From Bacteroidales bacterium (GTDB lineage Bacteria > Bacteroidota > Bacteroidia > Bacteroidales > 4484-276), in contig JAOZRY010000038.1 in the NCBI GenBank assembly GCA_029939965.1, forward strand, positions 1-6,262: 6,262 bases of DNA. Reading direction: 5' to 3'. Positions 1-5,947 of the stretch are shown piece by piece. Both the position numbers and the translations under genes were made by a program. The notes under the pieces are model-generated. The model saw only the letters and a program-made list of their open reading frames with translations. It was not told the origin of the DNA and ran no database searches. Numbering within the stretch: position 1 is the first letter of the stretch; every line of letters starts with the position of its first letter.

Positions 1-120
1 TTCAATGCTTCAATGATTCAATGCTTCAATGATTCAATGATTCAATGATTCAATGTTTTAATGCTTCAATGCTTCAATGATTCAATGTTTTAATGTTTCA
101 ATGTTTCAATGTTTCAATGA
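1..120. repeat. Tandem octamer array, fifteen TTCAATGN units
   Basis: Fifteen consecutive 8-bp units fill this stretch with no insertion or deletion. The unit is TTCAATG plus a variable eighth base (C, A or T). Units 8 and 12 (57-64 and 89-96) read TTTAATG instead, a C-to-T change. The array probably continues left of the window. No frame reads through it without stops, so it is not coding. It lies beyond the 3' end of the nucleoside transporter gene, so it is not positioned to switch that gene by slippage. Related octamers recur at 5934-6084. Direct short units without spacers exclude a CRISPR. Function unknown. Confidence 0.95.
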
Positions 121-124
121 CACT

Positions 125-164
125 CTCCTTATCGCATTGTCTCCTTATCTCCTTATCGCATTTC
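125..164. repeat. Second short octamer array (CTCCTTAT / CGCATTNN)
   Basis: Five consecutive octamers follow the first array after a 4-base step: CTCCTTAT (125-132), CGCATTGT (133-140), CTCCTTAT (141-148), CTCCTTAT (149-156) and CGCATTTC (157-164). The 14-mer CTCCTTATCGCATT therefore occurs twice, at 125-138 and 149-162. The sequence differs from the neighbouring array but keeps the same 8-bp period. Non-coding, function unknown. Confidence 0.8.
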
Positions 165-269
165 ATCATTATAATCAAACTTATTAAGAGAACAACAAAA
201 TAATTGTTTACCACTAAAATGGTAGTAGAACCTATATAAATAAGGAAATATACTTTGCAAGAGAACAAA
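165..269. other. AT-rich 3' flank of the transporter gene, weak hairpin only
   Basis: This stretch lies downstream of the minus-strand transporter gene and should hold its transcription end. The only visible dyad is short: TACCA (209-213) and TGGTA (220-224) around a 6-base loop, followed on the minus strand by an A/T-rich but not T-only stretch. This is too weak to call a terminator with confidence. A 10-bp direct repeat, AAGAGAACAA, occurs at 186-195 and 259-268 and may be chance in such AT-rich DNA. No gene is visible. Confidence 0.35.
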
Positions 270-2099
270 CTACCCCATTATAGCGCCAATAATTGTAGCC
301 GAAAGCAACGAAGCCAACGTACCACCCAAGAGTGCTTTCATTCCAAATTTCGACAGAAACCATCTTTTATTTGGGGCTAACCCACCAATACCACCAATCT
401 GGATACCGATAGAGGCAAAGTTGGCAAACCCGCAAAGCATATAGGTAGCCATTATTACAGATTTTTGATGTGCAAAGAGACTGCTGGCTTTCATACCTGC
501 CAGGCTGGTGTAACCCACAAATTCGCTTGCGATTAATTTTTCGCCCAGCAACTGCCCAACAAGTGTAACATCCTGCCCGCCAACACCAATAGCCCACATG
601 AGTGGAGCAAAGGCATACCCAAGAATAAATTCCATCGAAAGTCCCTGGTATTGGCCTCCGGTTACATCGGCAATGGAAGGGTTAAGACCAGTCCACCCCC
701 CTACCTTGAGAAGAATAAAATTCATCATGGCAATAAATGCAAAAAATACCAACAACATGGCTCCAACATTTGCAGCCAATTTTAAACCTTCGGTTGTGCC
801 ATTAGAGAGCGCATCCAAAAAGTTCTTTCCAATTTTTTCTTGCTTTACCTCTACCTTTAAATTTATTTTATCTGTCTGTGGCATCAAAATTTTCGACATT
901 ACAATAGCTCCCGGAGCAGCCATTACTGAGGCGGTAAGTAAGTGCTTGGCAAAAATGAGTCGTTGTACCGGATCGTCGCCACCCAAAAAACTTATATATG
1001 CAGCCATCACACCTCCTGCCACAGTAGCCATCCCTCCAATCATTACGAGCAACATTTCTGAGTCGTTCATTTTTGGCAGGTAAGCTTTTATCATCAAGGG
1101 TGATTCGGTTTGCCCCAGAAAAATATTTCCGGCAACCGATAAACTTTCGGCTCCCGAAATTTTTAGTGCTTTCGTCATAAGCCACGCCATTACCCAAACC
1201 ACTTTTTGTATTATTCCGAGATAAAATAAAACACTGGTTAAGGCTGAGAAGAAAATGATAGTTGGCAAAATTTGCAAGGCAAAAATAAAACCCTCTTTTG
1301 GGACATTCATTAAATCGTTGAACAGGAAGGTACTACCAATTTTGGTAAAGTCGAGAATTACTACAAATATACTTCCAACTATACCAAAGAAATATTCAAT
1401 AAAAGGAATAAACAATATTCCCAGGGCTATTCCGAGCTGAATTAATAAACCTGTTGCCACAACTTTCCACGAAATGGCACGGCGATTTGAGCTAAAAAGC
1501 CAGGCAATAAAAATAAGTACAAATATCCCTAACAAACCTCTTAACAAGTTAACCACCGAAAAACCACTTTTACCCCGCTGCACAAAAGACCCACTCCCTG
1601 GCGAATCATTAATATATGTGATCGTTGTGCCATTTTCTGACAAAACCAATGAGTCGGCAGTTATTTTAATAATTTGATAACTGCGGGTAGCACGATCAGA
1701 TGCGAGCTTATTTTGAGCCATCCGGGTTACCTCCTGCCCATTGCGATAAAAAATCACATTTGGTTTGCTGCCTTCTACTCTGTAAACCGTCGAATCGATA
1801 TGTTGTTCTTCATCATCTAAATTATAAGACAGTATTAACTCCTTATCATTAAGCTTCCAATCGCCACTCAGCAAAATTTCTTCATTATGGAGTTTTTGCT
1901 CAAAGGTGCTAATCTCTTTTGTTAGTTTTATGTGTGCTAAACCCTTTTCATGTTTTTGTAAATTACCCAAACTGTCAGTAACCGAAACAGCCATCCACTT
2001 GGTTGCAATAAGGTTGTGTGTGTTTTTCTGATTCTGACTGTTGGAAACAAAAGGAAGGAGGATAAAAATTACGATAATAAGTAGAAGTGGTCTTTTCAT
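270..2099 (-). CDS. nupC: NupC-type concentrative nucleoside transporter with N-terminal extracytoplasmic domain
   Basis: A 609-residue inner-membrane protein expected to import nucleosides with Na+ or H+ (CNT family). Residues 1-22 look like a signal peptide or first membrane helix (MKRPLLLIIVIFILLPFVSN). Residues 25-165 form a soluble beta-rich segment resembling a lipocalin-like fold (GDWKLNDKELILSY), presumably periplasmic. The CNT core spans about 182-609, a normal family length, with roughly ten hydrophobic segments. Family hallmarks are present: GNIFLGQTESP (324-334), matching the N-x(4)-QTE substrate/Na+ loop of Vibrio CNT; SEFVGY with E526, matching its second key glutamate; and CGFANFASIGIQIGGIGGLAP (556-576), with N560 and S563 at nucleoside-contact positions. 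The family call is firm. Substrate range and coupling ion cannot be read from sequence, and the lipocalin label is inference from the pattern. The gene starts 57 bases after the BFN gene on the same strand, so co-transcription is likely; only a partial -7 match (GATATTTG, 2139-2146) lies between them. Confidence 0.93.
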   Translation of the reverse strand: MKRPLLLIIVIFILLPFVSNSQNQKNTHNLIATKWMAVSVTDSLGNLQKHEKGLAHIKLTKEISTFEQKLHNEEILLSGDWKLNDKELILSYNLDDEEQHIDSTVYRVEGSKPNVIFYRNGQEVTRMAQNKLASDRATRSYQIIKITADSLVLSENGTTITYINDSPGSGSFVQRGKSGFSVVNLLRGLLGIFVLIFIAWLFSSNRRAISWKVVATGLLIQLGIALGILFIPFIEYFFGIVGSIFVVILDFTKIGSTFLFNDLMNVPKEGFIFALQILPTIIFFSALTSVLFYLGIIQKVVWVMAWLMTKALKISGAESLSVAGNIFLGQTESPLMIKAYLPKMNDSEMLLVMIGGMATVAGGVMAAYISFLGGDDPVQRLIFAKHLLTASVMAAPGAIVMSKILMPQTDKINLKVEVKQEKIGKNFLDALSNGTTEGLKLAANVGAMLLVFFAFIAMMNFILLKVGGWTGLNPSIADVTGGQYQGLSMEFILGYAFAPLMWAIGVGGQDVTLVGQLLGEKLIASEFVGYTSLAGMKASSLFAHQKSVIMATYMLCGFANFASIGIQIGGIGGLAPNKRWFLSKFGMKALLGGTLASLLSATIIGAIMG

Positions 2100-2156
2100 G
2101 TTCTGCTAAATATGATATCTATAAATTTAATTAGTCTGCAAATATCAAATTTTTAG

Positions 2157-2741
2157 CTAATCTCGCCGCTTTATTTCGTCTCTAATTATTGAAGCTTTTT
2201 CATAATCTTCATTTTCAATGGCTTTCTGCAAAAAATCATTCAATTCGTCGATTGTATTTTTGTAATATGGATTTTCGGGTTTTTCTTTTGTCCGAAGCCA
2301 TTCTCTTTCGTTGCTATGCTCTTCTTTTTCATCTTTAACAATAATCCCGGCTTCCGACATTATTTTTTCTGTGGTATAGATCGGGCATTTGAATCGTATA
2401 GCCATTGCAACGGAATCTGATGTTCGGGAATCAATTTCAATTATTTTTGTTCCATTATCACAAACCAATTTAGCATAAAAAACACCTTCATGAAATTTGT
2501 TAATCACAACCTCGGTAATTTCAATACCAAAAGATTTCGCTACATTTTTAAGCAAATCGTGAGTGAGCGGCCTTGCAGGTTTCATTTTTTCAAGTTCAAT
2601 TGCAATAGCTTGTGCTTCAAATCCTCCAATAATTATTGGTAATCTGCGCTCTCCCAACGTTTCACCCAATATTAAAGCATAAGCTCCACTTTGCGATTGA
2701 CTGTATGACATTCCCAATATCTCAAGTTTTATTTTATCCAT
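2157..2741 (-). CDS. Bifunctional nuclease (BFN/DUF151) family protein with C-terminal UVR domain
   Basis: A 194-residue protein. Residues 1-135 form the BFN/DUF151 domain, with the family signatures LPIIIGGFEAQAIA (34-47), ARPLTHDLL (56-64) and IDSRTSDSVAMAIRFKCPIY (103-122). Residues 140-160 are a charged linker. Residues 166-193 match a UVR motif (ELNDFLQKAIENEDYEKASIIRDEI), the short helical hairpin that mediates UvrB-UvrC type contacts. A plant BFN homologue has DNase/RNase activity; bacterial members are conserved but poorly characterised, so nuclease activity here is inferred. I chose the ATG at 2739-2741 (MDKIKLEILGMSYS), which has the A at -3 often seen in this phylum. An in-frame TTG two codons upstream (2745-2747) would add only two residues and is less likely. 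It is the first gene of an apparent minus-strand pair with the nucleoside transporter. No convincing -33/-7 promoter was found directly upstream. Confidence 0.9.
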   Translation of the reverse strand: MDKIKLEILGMSYSQSQSGAYALILGETLGERRLPIIIGGFEAQAIAIELEKMKPARPLTHDLLKNVAKSFGIEITEVVINKFHEGVFYAKLVCDNGTKIIEIDSRTSDSVAMAIRFKCPIYTTEKIMSEAGIIVKDEKEEHSNEREWLRTKEKPENPYYKNTIDELNDFLQKAIENEDYEKASIIRDEIKRRD

Positions 2742-3087
2742 TGTCAAACCACTTTTGAAATCATATCACGAAATTATAAAATTATTCTGAAAAGCATAGA
2801 TTTTATATTATCCAATGCACTACAATACGTCATTTGGCTATACCCTATCAAACTCTCCCTTTCGACAAATTGTTCATAGTTCGTCAATATTTAAAGGTTA
2901 AAACGCTACACTTTACTATAAATGAGACTGTTAAAAAACCAACACAAATACCCTTATTTGGACAGAATGAAAATAAGGCAGATGAAGATTATTAATATTA
3001 TTTTGGAGGTTATTAAGCATATTGTTTTACTGAAATTGCAGTTATCCTGGTAAAAGATTAATAAAATTTCTAATTATTAAAATAGGT

Positions 3088-3095
3088 TACTTTTG
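3088..3095 (+). promoter_or_regulatory. Candidate -7 element for the carboxyltransferase operon
   Basis: TACTTTTG matches the Bacteroidota -7 consensus TAnnTTTG exactly and is followed by CAGC, a context often seen at such promoters. Transcription would begin near 3100, giving a leader of about 50 bases. No TTG lies 17-23 bases upstream (the nearest approximation is TTTC at 3067-3070), so the -33 element is weak or absent. Confidence 0.5.
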
Positions 3096-3104
3096 CAGCT
3101 CGTT

Positions 3105-3119
3105 TTTCATTTAATGAAA
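3105..3119 (+). promoter_or_regulatory. Small perfect dyad near the predicted mRNA 5' end
   Basis: TTTCAT (3105-3110) and ATGAAA (3114-3119) are exact inverted repeats around a 3-base centre. The dyad sits just downstream of the predicted start point of the carboxyltransferase mRNA. It could be a repressor operator or a small 5' stem-loop. In AT-rich DNA a 6-bp dyad can arise by chance, so confidence is low. Confidence 0.25.
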
Positions 3120-3151
3120 TAACTGAAAAAGATTATTCAAAATTAGATTAT

Positions 3152-4699
3152 ATGGCAACAAAATCAAAATCATTAGATCTCAGGCAGCGGATGCGCAACG
3201 CGCTTCAAGGCGGAGGCGAAAAAGCCATCGAAAAGCAAAAGGCAACAGGAAAGCTTACTGCACGCGAAAGAATTATTGCATTGTTGGATGCAAAATCATT
3301 TCACGAATATGATTTATTTGTACAACATGCAGGCAAGGATTTTAATATGGACAAGAAATACCTGCCGGGTGACGGGGTAATAACCGGAACCGGAACTATT
3401 CTTGGGCATCCGATATGCATATATGCACAAGACTTTACTGTAGCCGGGGGTTCGTTAGGATACATGCATGCAAAGAAAATCACCAAAATCATGGATCACG
3501 CCATGAAGTTAAAAATCCCATTGATCGGAATCAACGACTCAGGAGGAGCACGTATTCAGGAAGGAGTAAACTCTCTGGCAGGATATGGTGAGATTTTTTA
3601 CAGAAACACGCAAGCTTCCGGAGTTATTCCACAAATCTCTGTAATATTAGGCCCTTGTGCAGGTGGTGCTGTTTATTCGCCCGCACTTACCGATTTCGTT
3701 TTTGTGGTCGATAAAATTTCAAAATTGTTTATCACAGGCCCCGAAGTTATTAAAACAGTATTGGGTGAAGAAATTTCTATGGAGGAGTTGGGTGGAGCTC
3801 GTACACATGCAGAAATTACCGGAAATGCTCATTTTTACGCAAAGAGCGAATTGGAATGTTTCAGCCAGATTAAACAATTAGTAAGCTTTATTCCCTGGAA
3901 CAATTTCAAAAAGGCCGATCCGTTTCCATCCAAAAAACCCAACACTCGCAAATATAAAATTGAAGACATCATTCCGGCTGATCCAAAAGAACCTTATGAT
4001 GTTCGTGATCTGATTAAATCAGTTGCTGACGATTCTGAATTCTTTGAAGTCCAGGAACTTTTTGCTGCAAATATCGTTATTGGGTTTGCTCGTCTCGAAG
4101 GTCAAACAGTAGGTTTTGTTGCAAACCAACCACTGGTTCTTGCCGGAGTTCTCGATGTGGATTCATCTGACAAAGCAGGCAGGTTTATTCGCTATTGCGA
4201 TGCTTTTAATATTCCTTTGGTCACTCTCGTTGATTTACCGGGATACCTGCCAGGCGTTGAACAAGAACATGCCGGTGTAATACGTCATGGTGCAAAAATT
4301 TTATATGCCTATTCAGAAGCTACTGTACCAAAAATTACACTTATTATGCGCAAAGCTTATGGTGGTGGATATATTGCCATGTGCTCGCATCATTTACGTG
4401 CCGATTTTGTATTTGCCTGGCCTACAGCCGAAATTGCTGTTATGGGGCCCGAAGGTGCTGCAAATATCATTTTCAGGAAAGAGATTAAAGAAGCAAATGA
4501 TCCTGACGAATTCAGACAAGCGAAAATAGAGGAGTACAAAGAAAAATTTGCCAACCCGTATGTTGCGGCAGCCTACGGATACATTGATGCTGTAATTGAA
4601 CCTAACGAAACAAGGCATTTTCTTACACATGCACTCTCAATTTCGAATAACAAAACCGTTGAAAGGCCGGATAAAAAGCATGGCATTCCACCATTTTAA
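3152..4699 (+). CDS. Acyl-CoA carboxyltransferase beta-type subunit (methylmalonyl-CoA decarboxylase alpha / propionyl-CoA carboxylase beta family)
   Basis: A 515-residue soluble carboxyltransferase that moves a carboxyl group between biotin on a carrier protein and an acyl-CoA. It has the usual length and two crotonase-fold halves. The N-terminal half carries INDSGGARIQEGV (127-139) and GPCAGGAVYSPALTDF (167-182). The C-terminal half carries DLPGYLPGVEQEHAGVIRHG (361-380), RKAYGGGYIAM (400-410) and FAWPTAEIAVMGPEGAANII (421-440). These glycine-rich GGA/GG segments form the oxyanion holes. The C-terminal ending DKKHGIPPF resembles that of MmdA subunits. At the position after GGGY the residue is I408, where propionyl-CoA carboxylase beta has Asp, a site known to affect acyl-CoA preference. 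Whether it works as a carboxylase (propionyl- or acetyl-CoA) or in a Na+-pumping methylmalonyl-CoA decarboxylase cannot be decided from this protein alone. A biotin carrier gene follows 32 bases downstream on the same strand. Confidence 0.93.
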   Translation: MATKSKSLDLRQRMRNALQGGGEKAIEKQKATGKLTARERIIALLDAKSFHEYDLFVQHAGKDFNMDKKYLPGDGVITGTGTILGHPICIYAQDFTVAGGSLGYMHAKKITKIMDHAMKLKIPLIGINDSGGARIQEGVNSLAGYGEIFYRNTQASGVIPQISVILGPCAGGAVYSPALTDFVFVVDKISKLFITGPEVIKTVLGEEISMEELGGARTHAEITGNAHFYAKSELECFSQIKQLVSFIPWNNFKKADPFPSKKPNTRKYKIEDIIPADPKEPYDVRDLIKSVADDSEFFEVQELFAANIVIGFARLEGQTVGFVANQPLVLAGVLDVDSSDKAGRFIRYCDAFNIPLVTLVDLPGYLPGVEQEHAGVIRHGAKILYAYSEATVPKITLIMRKAYGGGYIAMCSHHLRADFVFAWPTAEIAVMGPEGAANIIFRKEIKEANDPDEFRQAKIEEYKEKFANPYVAAAYGYIDAVIEPNETRHFLTHALSISNNKTVERPDKKHGIPPF

Positions 4700-4731
4700 G
4701 ATTTCGAGATAAACTAAATATTTTTTCAAAT

Positions 4732-5058
4732 ATGGAAAACGAACAACACGATATTGATATAAAAACATTGTGGGTTGATGAGGTGAATTACCAAACCACA
4801 CTCACAAAAAAATACCTCAACAGAAAACCATATACTCCACCAAATTTAAAGGAGATCAAGGCATTTATTCCGGGTACGATCAAGGAGGTATTTGTAAAAA
4901 GAAAAGCTAAAGTAAAGGCAAACGATAAGCTTTTGATACTTGAAGCTATGAAAATGAATAATTTATTGCGAGCACCGTTTGACGGGACTATAAAAGCGAT
5001 TTATATAAAAGAGGGGCAGATTGTTTCGAAAAATTTTGTGCTTATCGAATTTGCCTAA
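4732..5058 (+). CDS. Biotin carboxyl carrier protein (short acyl-CoA carboxylase/decarboxylase subunit)
   Basis: A 108-residue biotinyl carrier. The biotinyl domain spans about 41-108, with FIPGTI (45-50), the biotin attachment motif EAMKM (71-75; K74 is the expected biotinylated lysine) and APFDGTIKAI (81-90) in the second half of the barrel. Residues 1-40 (DEVNYQTTLTKKYLNRK within) replace the long Ala/Pro-rich flexible linker of classic AccB or decarboxylase gamma subunits. A short carrier of this style is, as I recall, common in Bacteroidales relatives. It should shuttle CO2 to or from the carboxyltransferase encoded directly upstream, and the 32-base gap implies one transcript. It is the last gene of its operon: a hairpin terminator starts 43 bases past the stop codon. 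Biotin carrier identity is near certain; which biotin carboxylase or decarboxylase partner it serves is not shown. Confidence 0.93.
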   Translation: MENEQHDIDIKTLWVDEVNYQTTLTKKYLNRKPYTPPNLKEIKAFIPGTIKEVFVKRKAKVKANDKLLILEAMKMNNLLRAPFDGTIKAIYIKEGQIVSKNFVLIEFA

Positions 5059-5101
5059 CTAACACAATAAGTGCTTATTAATAAATTACCGGATAATTTA
5101 C

Positions 5102-5143
5102 AAAACTGCCCTGATGATTCAATAGGATTATCAGGGCAGTTTT
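5102..5143. terminator. Bidirectional intrinsic terminator between convergent genes
   Basis: AAAACTGCCCTGAT (5102-5115) and ATCAGGGCAGTTTT (5130-5143) are perfect 14-base inverted repeats. Further pairs, including two G-U, extend the stem to about 19 bp with an AATA loop (5121-5124). On the plus strand the stem is followed by TTTTCTTCTT, and on the minus strand by TTTTGTAAATT, so it can end both the biotin-carrier operon and engB. Its right arm contains the engB stop codon (5131-5133) and its last codons. Confidence 0.9.
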
Positions 5144-5757
5144 CTTCTTATGGCCTCAATATCGAATATGCCTTTTGTTTCAATAATAAAATCCAACAAT
5201 TCGTCCTGACCAATTGCCTCAACTGCAGAAGTGGTAAAAAGTGGTGGGAGCTCTTCCCAGTCTTCGAGTAAGGTATTTTTATAATTCGAAAAATTGGTTT
5301 CAACATCAGCTTTCTTCAGTTTATCGGCTTTGGTAAAAACCAAGGCAAATGGCAAACCGTTTTCACCAAAGCTTTCGATCATTTCCAAATCAATCTTTTG
5401 AGGAGGAATCCTCATATCAATCAATATGAACGTACACATCAGGTTCAGGCGGTTAAGCAGGTAACCATTAATCATCTTCTGCCATTTTGCCCTGTCCTTT
5501 TTCGATACCTTTGCGTACCCATATCCCGGAAGGTCAACCAAATACCAGTCGTCATTTATCAGAAAATGATTTATAAGCTGGGTCTTCCCTGGCCGTACTG
5601 ATGTTTTAGCCAGTTTATTCCGATCGCAAAGCATATTAATCAACGAAGACTTTCCAACATTCGACCGGCCAATAAATGCAAACTCAGGCTTTACCTGCGG
5701 AGGACATTTTTTATAATCAGTATTACTAACAACAAATTCTGCTTGCTTGATTTGCAT
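5131..5757 (-). CDS. engB: Ribosome biogenesis GTPase EngB (YihA/YsxC)
   Basis: A 208-residue TRAFAC-class GTPase of normal EngB length, known in other bacteria to be needed for late assembly of the large ribosomal subunit. All G motifs are visible: G1 GRSNVGKS (30-37); switch I around KTSVRPGKTQ (51-60), with T59 as the likely G2 threonine; G3 DLPGYG (75-80); G4 TKAD (142-145); and G5 TSA (176-178). DLPGYGYAKV and the N-terminal FIGRSNVGKSSLIN are typical of EngB rather than Era or EngA. The start is the ATG at 5755-5757, since the N-terminus MQIKQAEFVVSN matches family expectations and nothing in frame upstream is better. The gene is convergent with the biotin-carrier gene, and its final codons lie inside the shared terminator. 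A -33/-7 promoter match lies about 160 bases upstream, across a heptamer repeat array. Confidence 0.97.
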   Translation of the reverse strand: MQIKQAEFVVSNTDYKKCPPQVKPEFAFIGRSNVGKSSLINMLCDRNKLAKTSVRPGKTQLINHFLINDDWYLVDLPGYGYAKVSKKDRAKWQKMINGYLLNRLNLMCTFILIDMRIPPQKIDLEMIESFGENGLPFALVFTKADKLKKADVETNFSNYKNTLLEDWEELPPLFTTSAVEAIGQDELLDFIIETKGIFDIEAIRRKLP

Positions 5758-5799
5758 AAATTATCGGTTTTGAATTGGTTAAAAAGATGCTAATTCAAT

Positions 5800-5848
5800 T
5801 TATGATTTACGATTTATGATTTATGATTTACGATTTATGATTTACGAA
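5800..5848. repeat. Tandem heptamer array, seven TTAYGAT units
   Basis: Seven consecutive 7-bp units: TTATGAT, TTACGAT, TTATGAT, TTATGAT, TTACGAT, TTATGAT, TTACGAA. The only internal variation is C/T at position 4, with the last base changed in the final unit. The array sits 43 bases upstream of the engB start and would lie in the engB 5' leader if the predicted promoter at 5916-5947 is used. It is distinct from the octamers in both period and sequence. Function unknown. Confidence 0.92.
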
Positions 5849-5915
5849 TTATTATTGAAACTGTAATGCGAGAAACTGACAACAAAAAATTTAAACAACA
5901 TGGTGGTTAGTTTTG

Positions 5916-5947
5916 CAAATTTAGAGCCTGATACTTTAATGGTACAA
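5916..5947 (-). promoter_or_regulatory. Predicted engB promoter, Bacteroidota type
   Basis: On the minus strand TTG (5945-5947), 21 bases, then TAAATTTG (5916-5923) fit the Bacteroidota consensus TTG-N(19-21)-TAnnTTTG. Transcription would start around 5909 and give a leader of about 150 bases before the engB ATG. The TTG lies inside an octamer repeat unit (5942-5949). On the opposite strand a second -7-like box, TAGTTTTG (5908-5915), abuts this one but has no -33 partner. Confidence 0.55.

Larger units (their letters stand above)
2742..3151. other. Divergent intergenic region, 410 bp
   Basis: AT-rich DNA between the divergent BFN and carboxyltransferase genes, which must hold promoters for both. 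On the plus strand a TAnnTTTG match (3088-3095) and a small dyad (3105-3119) lie close to the carboxyltransferase start. No equally good minus-strand match was found. One 43-codon plus-strand ORF (2922-3053) is possible but unsupported. I see no tandem repeats, tRNA or recognisable riboswitch here. Confidence 0.6.

Noticed and set aside
1..164. Phase-variable promoter or coding repeat acting on the transporter gene
   Set aside because: The arrays lie downstream of the transporter's 3' end and cannot shift its frame or promoter. Any effect would be on a gene left of the window that is not visible.
186..268. AAGAGAACAA direct repeat (186-195 and 259-268) as target-site duplication or attachment site
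   Set aside because: Only 63 bases lie between the copies, with no mobile-element gene or terminal inverted repeats. A 10-bp match in AT-rich DNA is weak evidence.
598..1083. 161-codon open frame on the plus strand inside the transporter gene
   Set aside because: It lies wholly antisense to a well-conserved CNT core. Its translation has no family motif and is explained as the shadow of a long real gene. The same holds for the minus-strand frames at 367-597 and 868-1197 and the plus-strand frames at 1255-1440 and 1474-1677.
2742..2747. TTG start two codons upstream for the BFN gene
   Set aside because: The ATG at 2739-2741 gives the usual BFN N-terminus, and the TTG adds only two residues with no supporting signal.
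3001..3151. Riboswitch or structured leader upstream of the carboxyltransferase
   Set aside because: Apart from the 6-bp dyad no conserved riboswitch core or extended pairing is visible, and the predicted leader is only about 50 bases.
4287..4529. 80-codon plus-strand frame within the carboxyltransferase gene, with similar frames at 3657-3881 and on the minus strand at 3301-3492 and 4394-4630
   Set aside because: All overlap highly conserved carboxyltransferase motifs in another frame, with no start context of their own.
5071..5271. 66-codon plus-strand frame after the biotin-carrier gene, and a 67-codon one at 5398-5601
   Set aside because: The first runs through the terminator hairpin and then antisense to engB; the second is fully antisense to engB. 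Neither has recognisable protein features.
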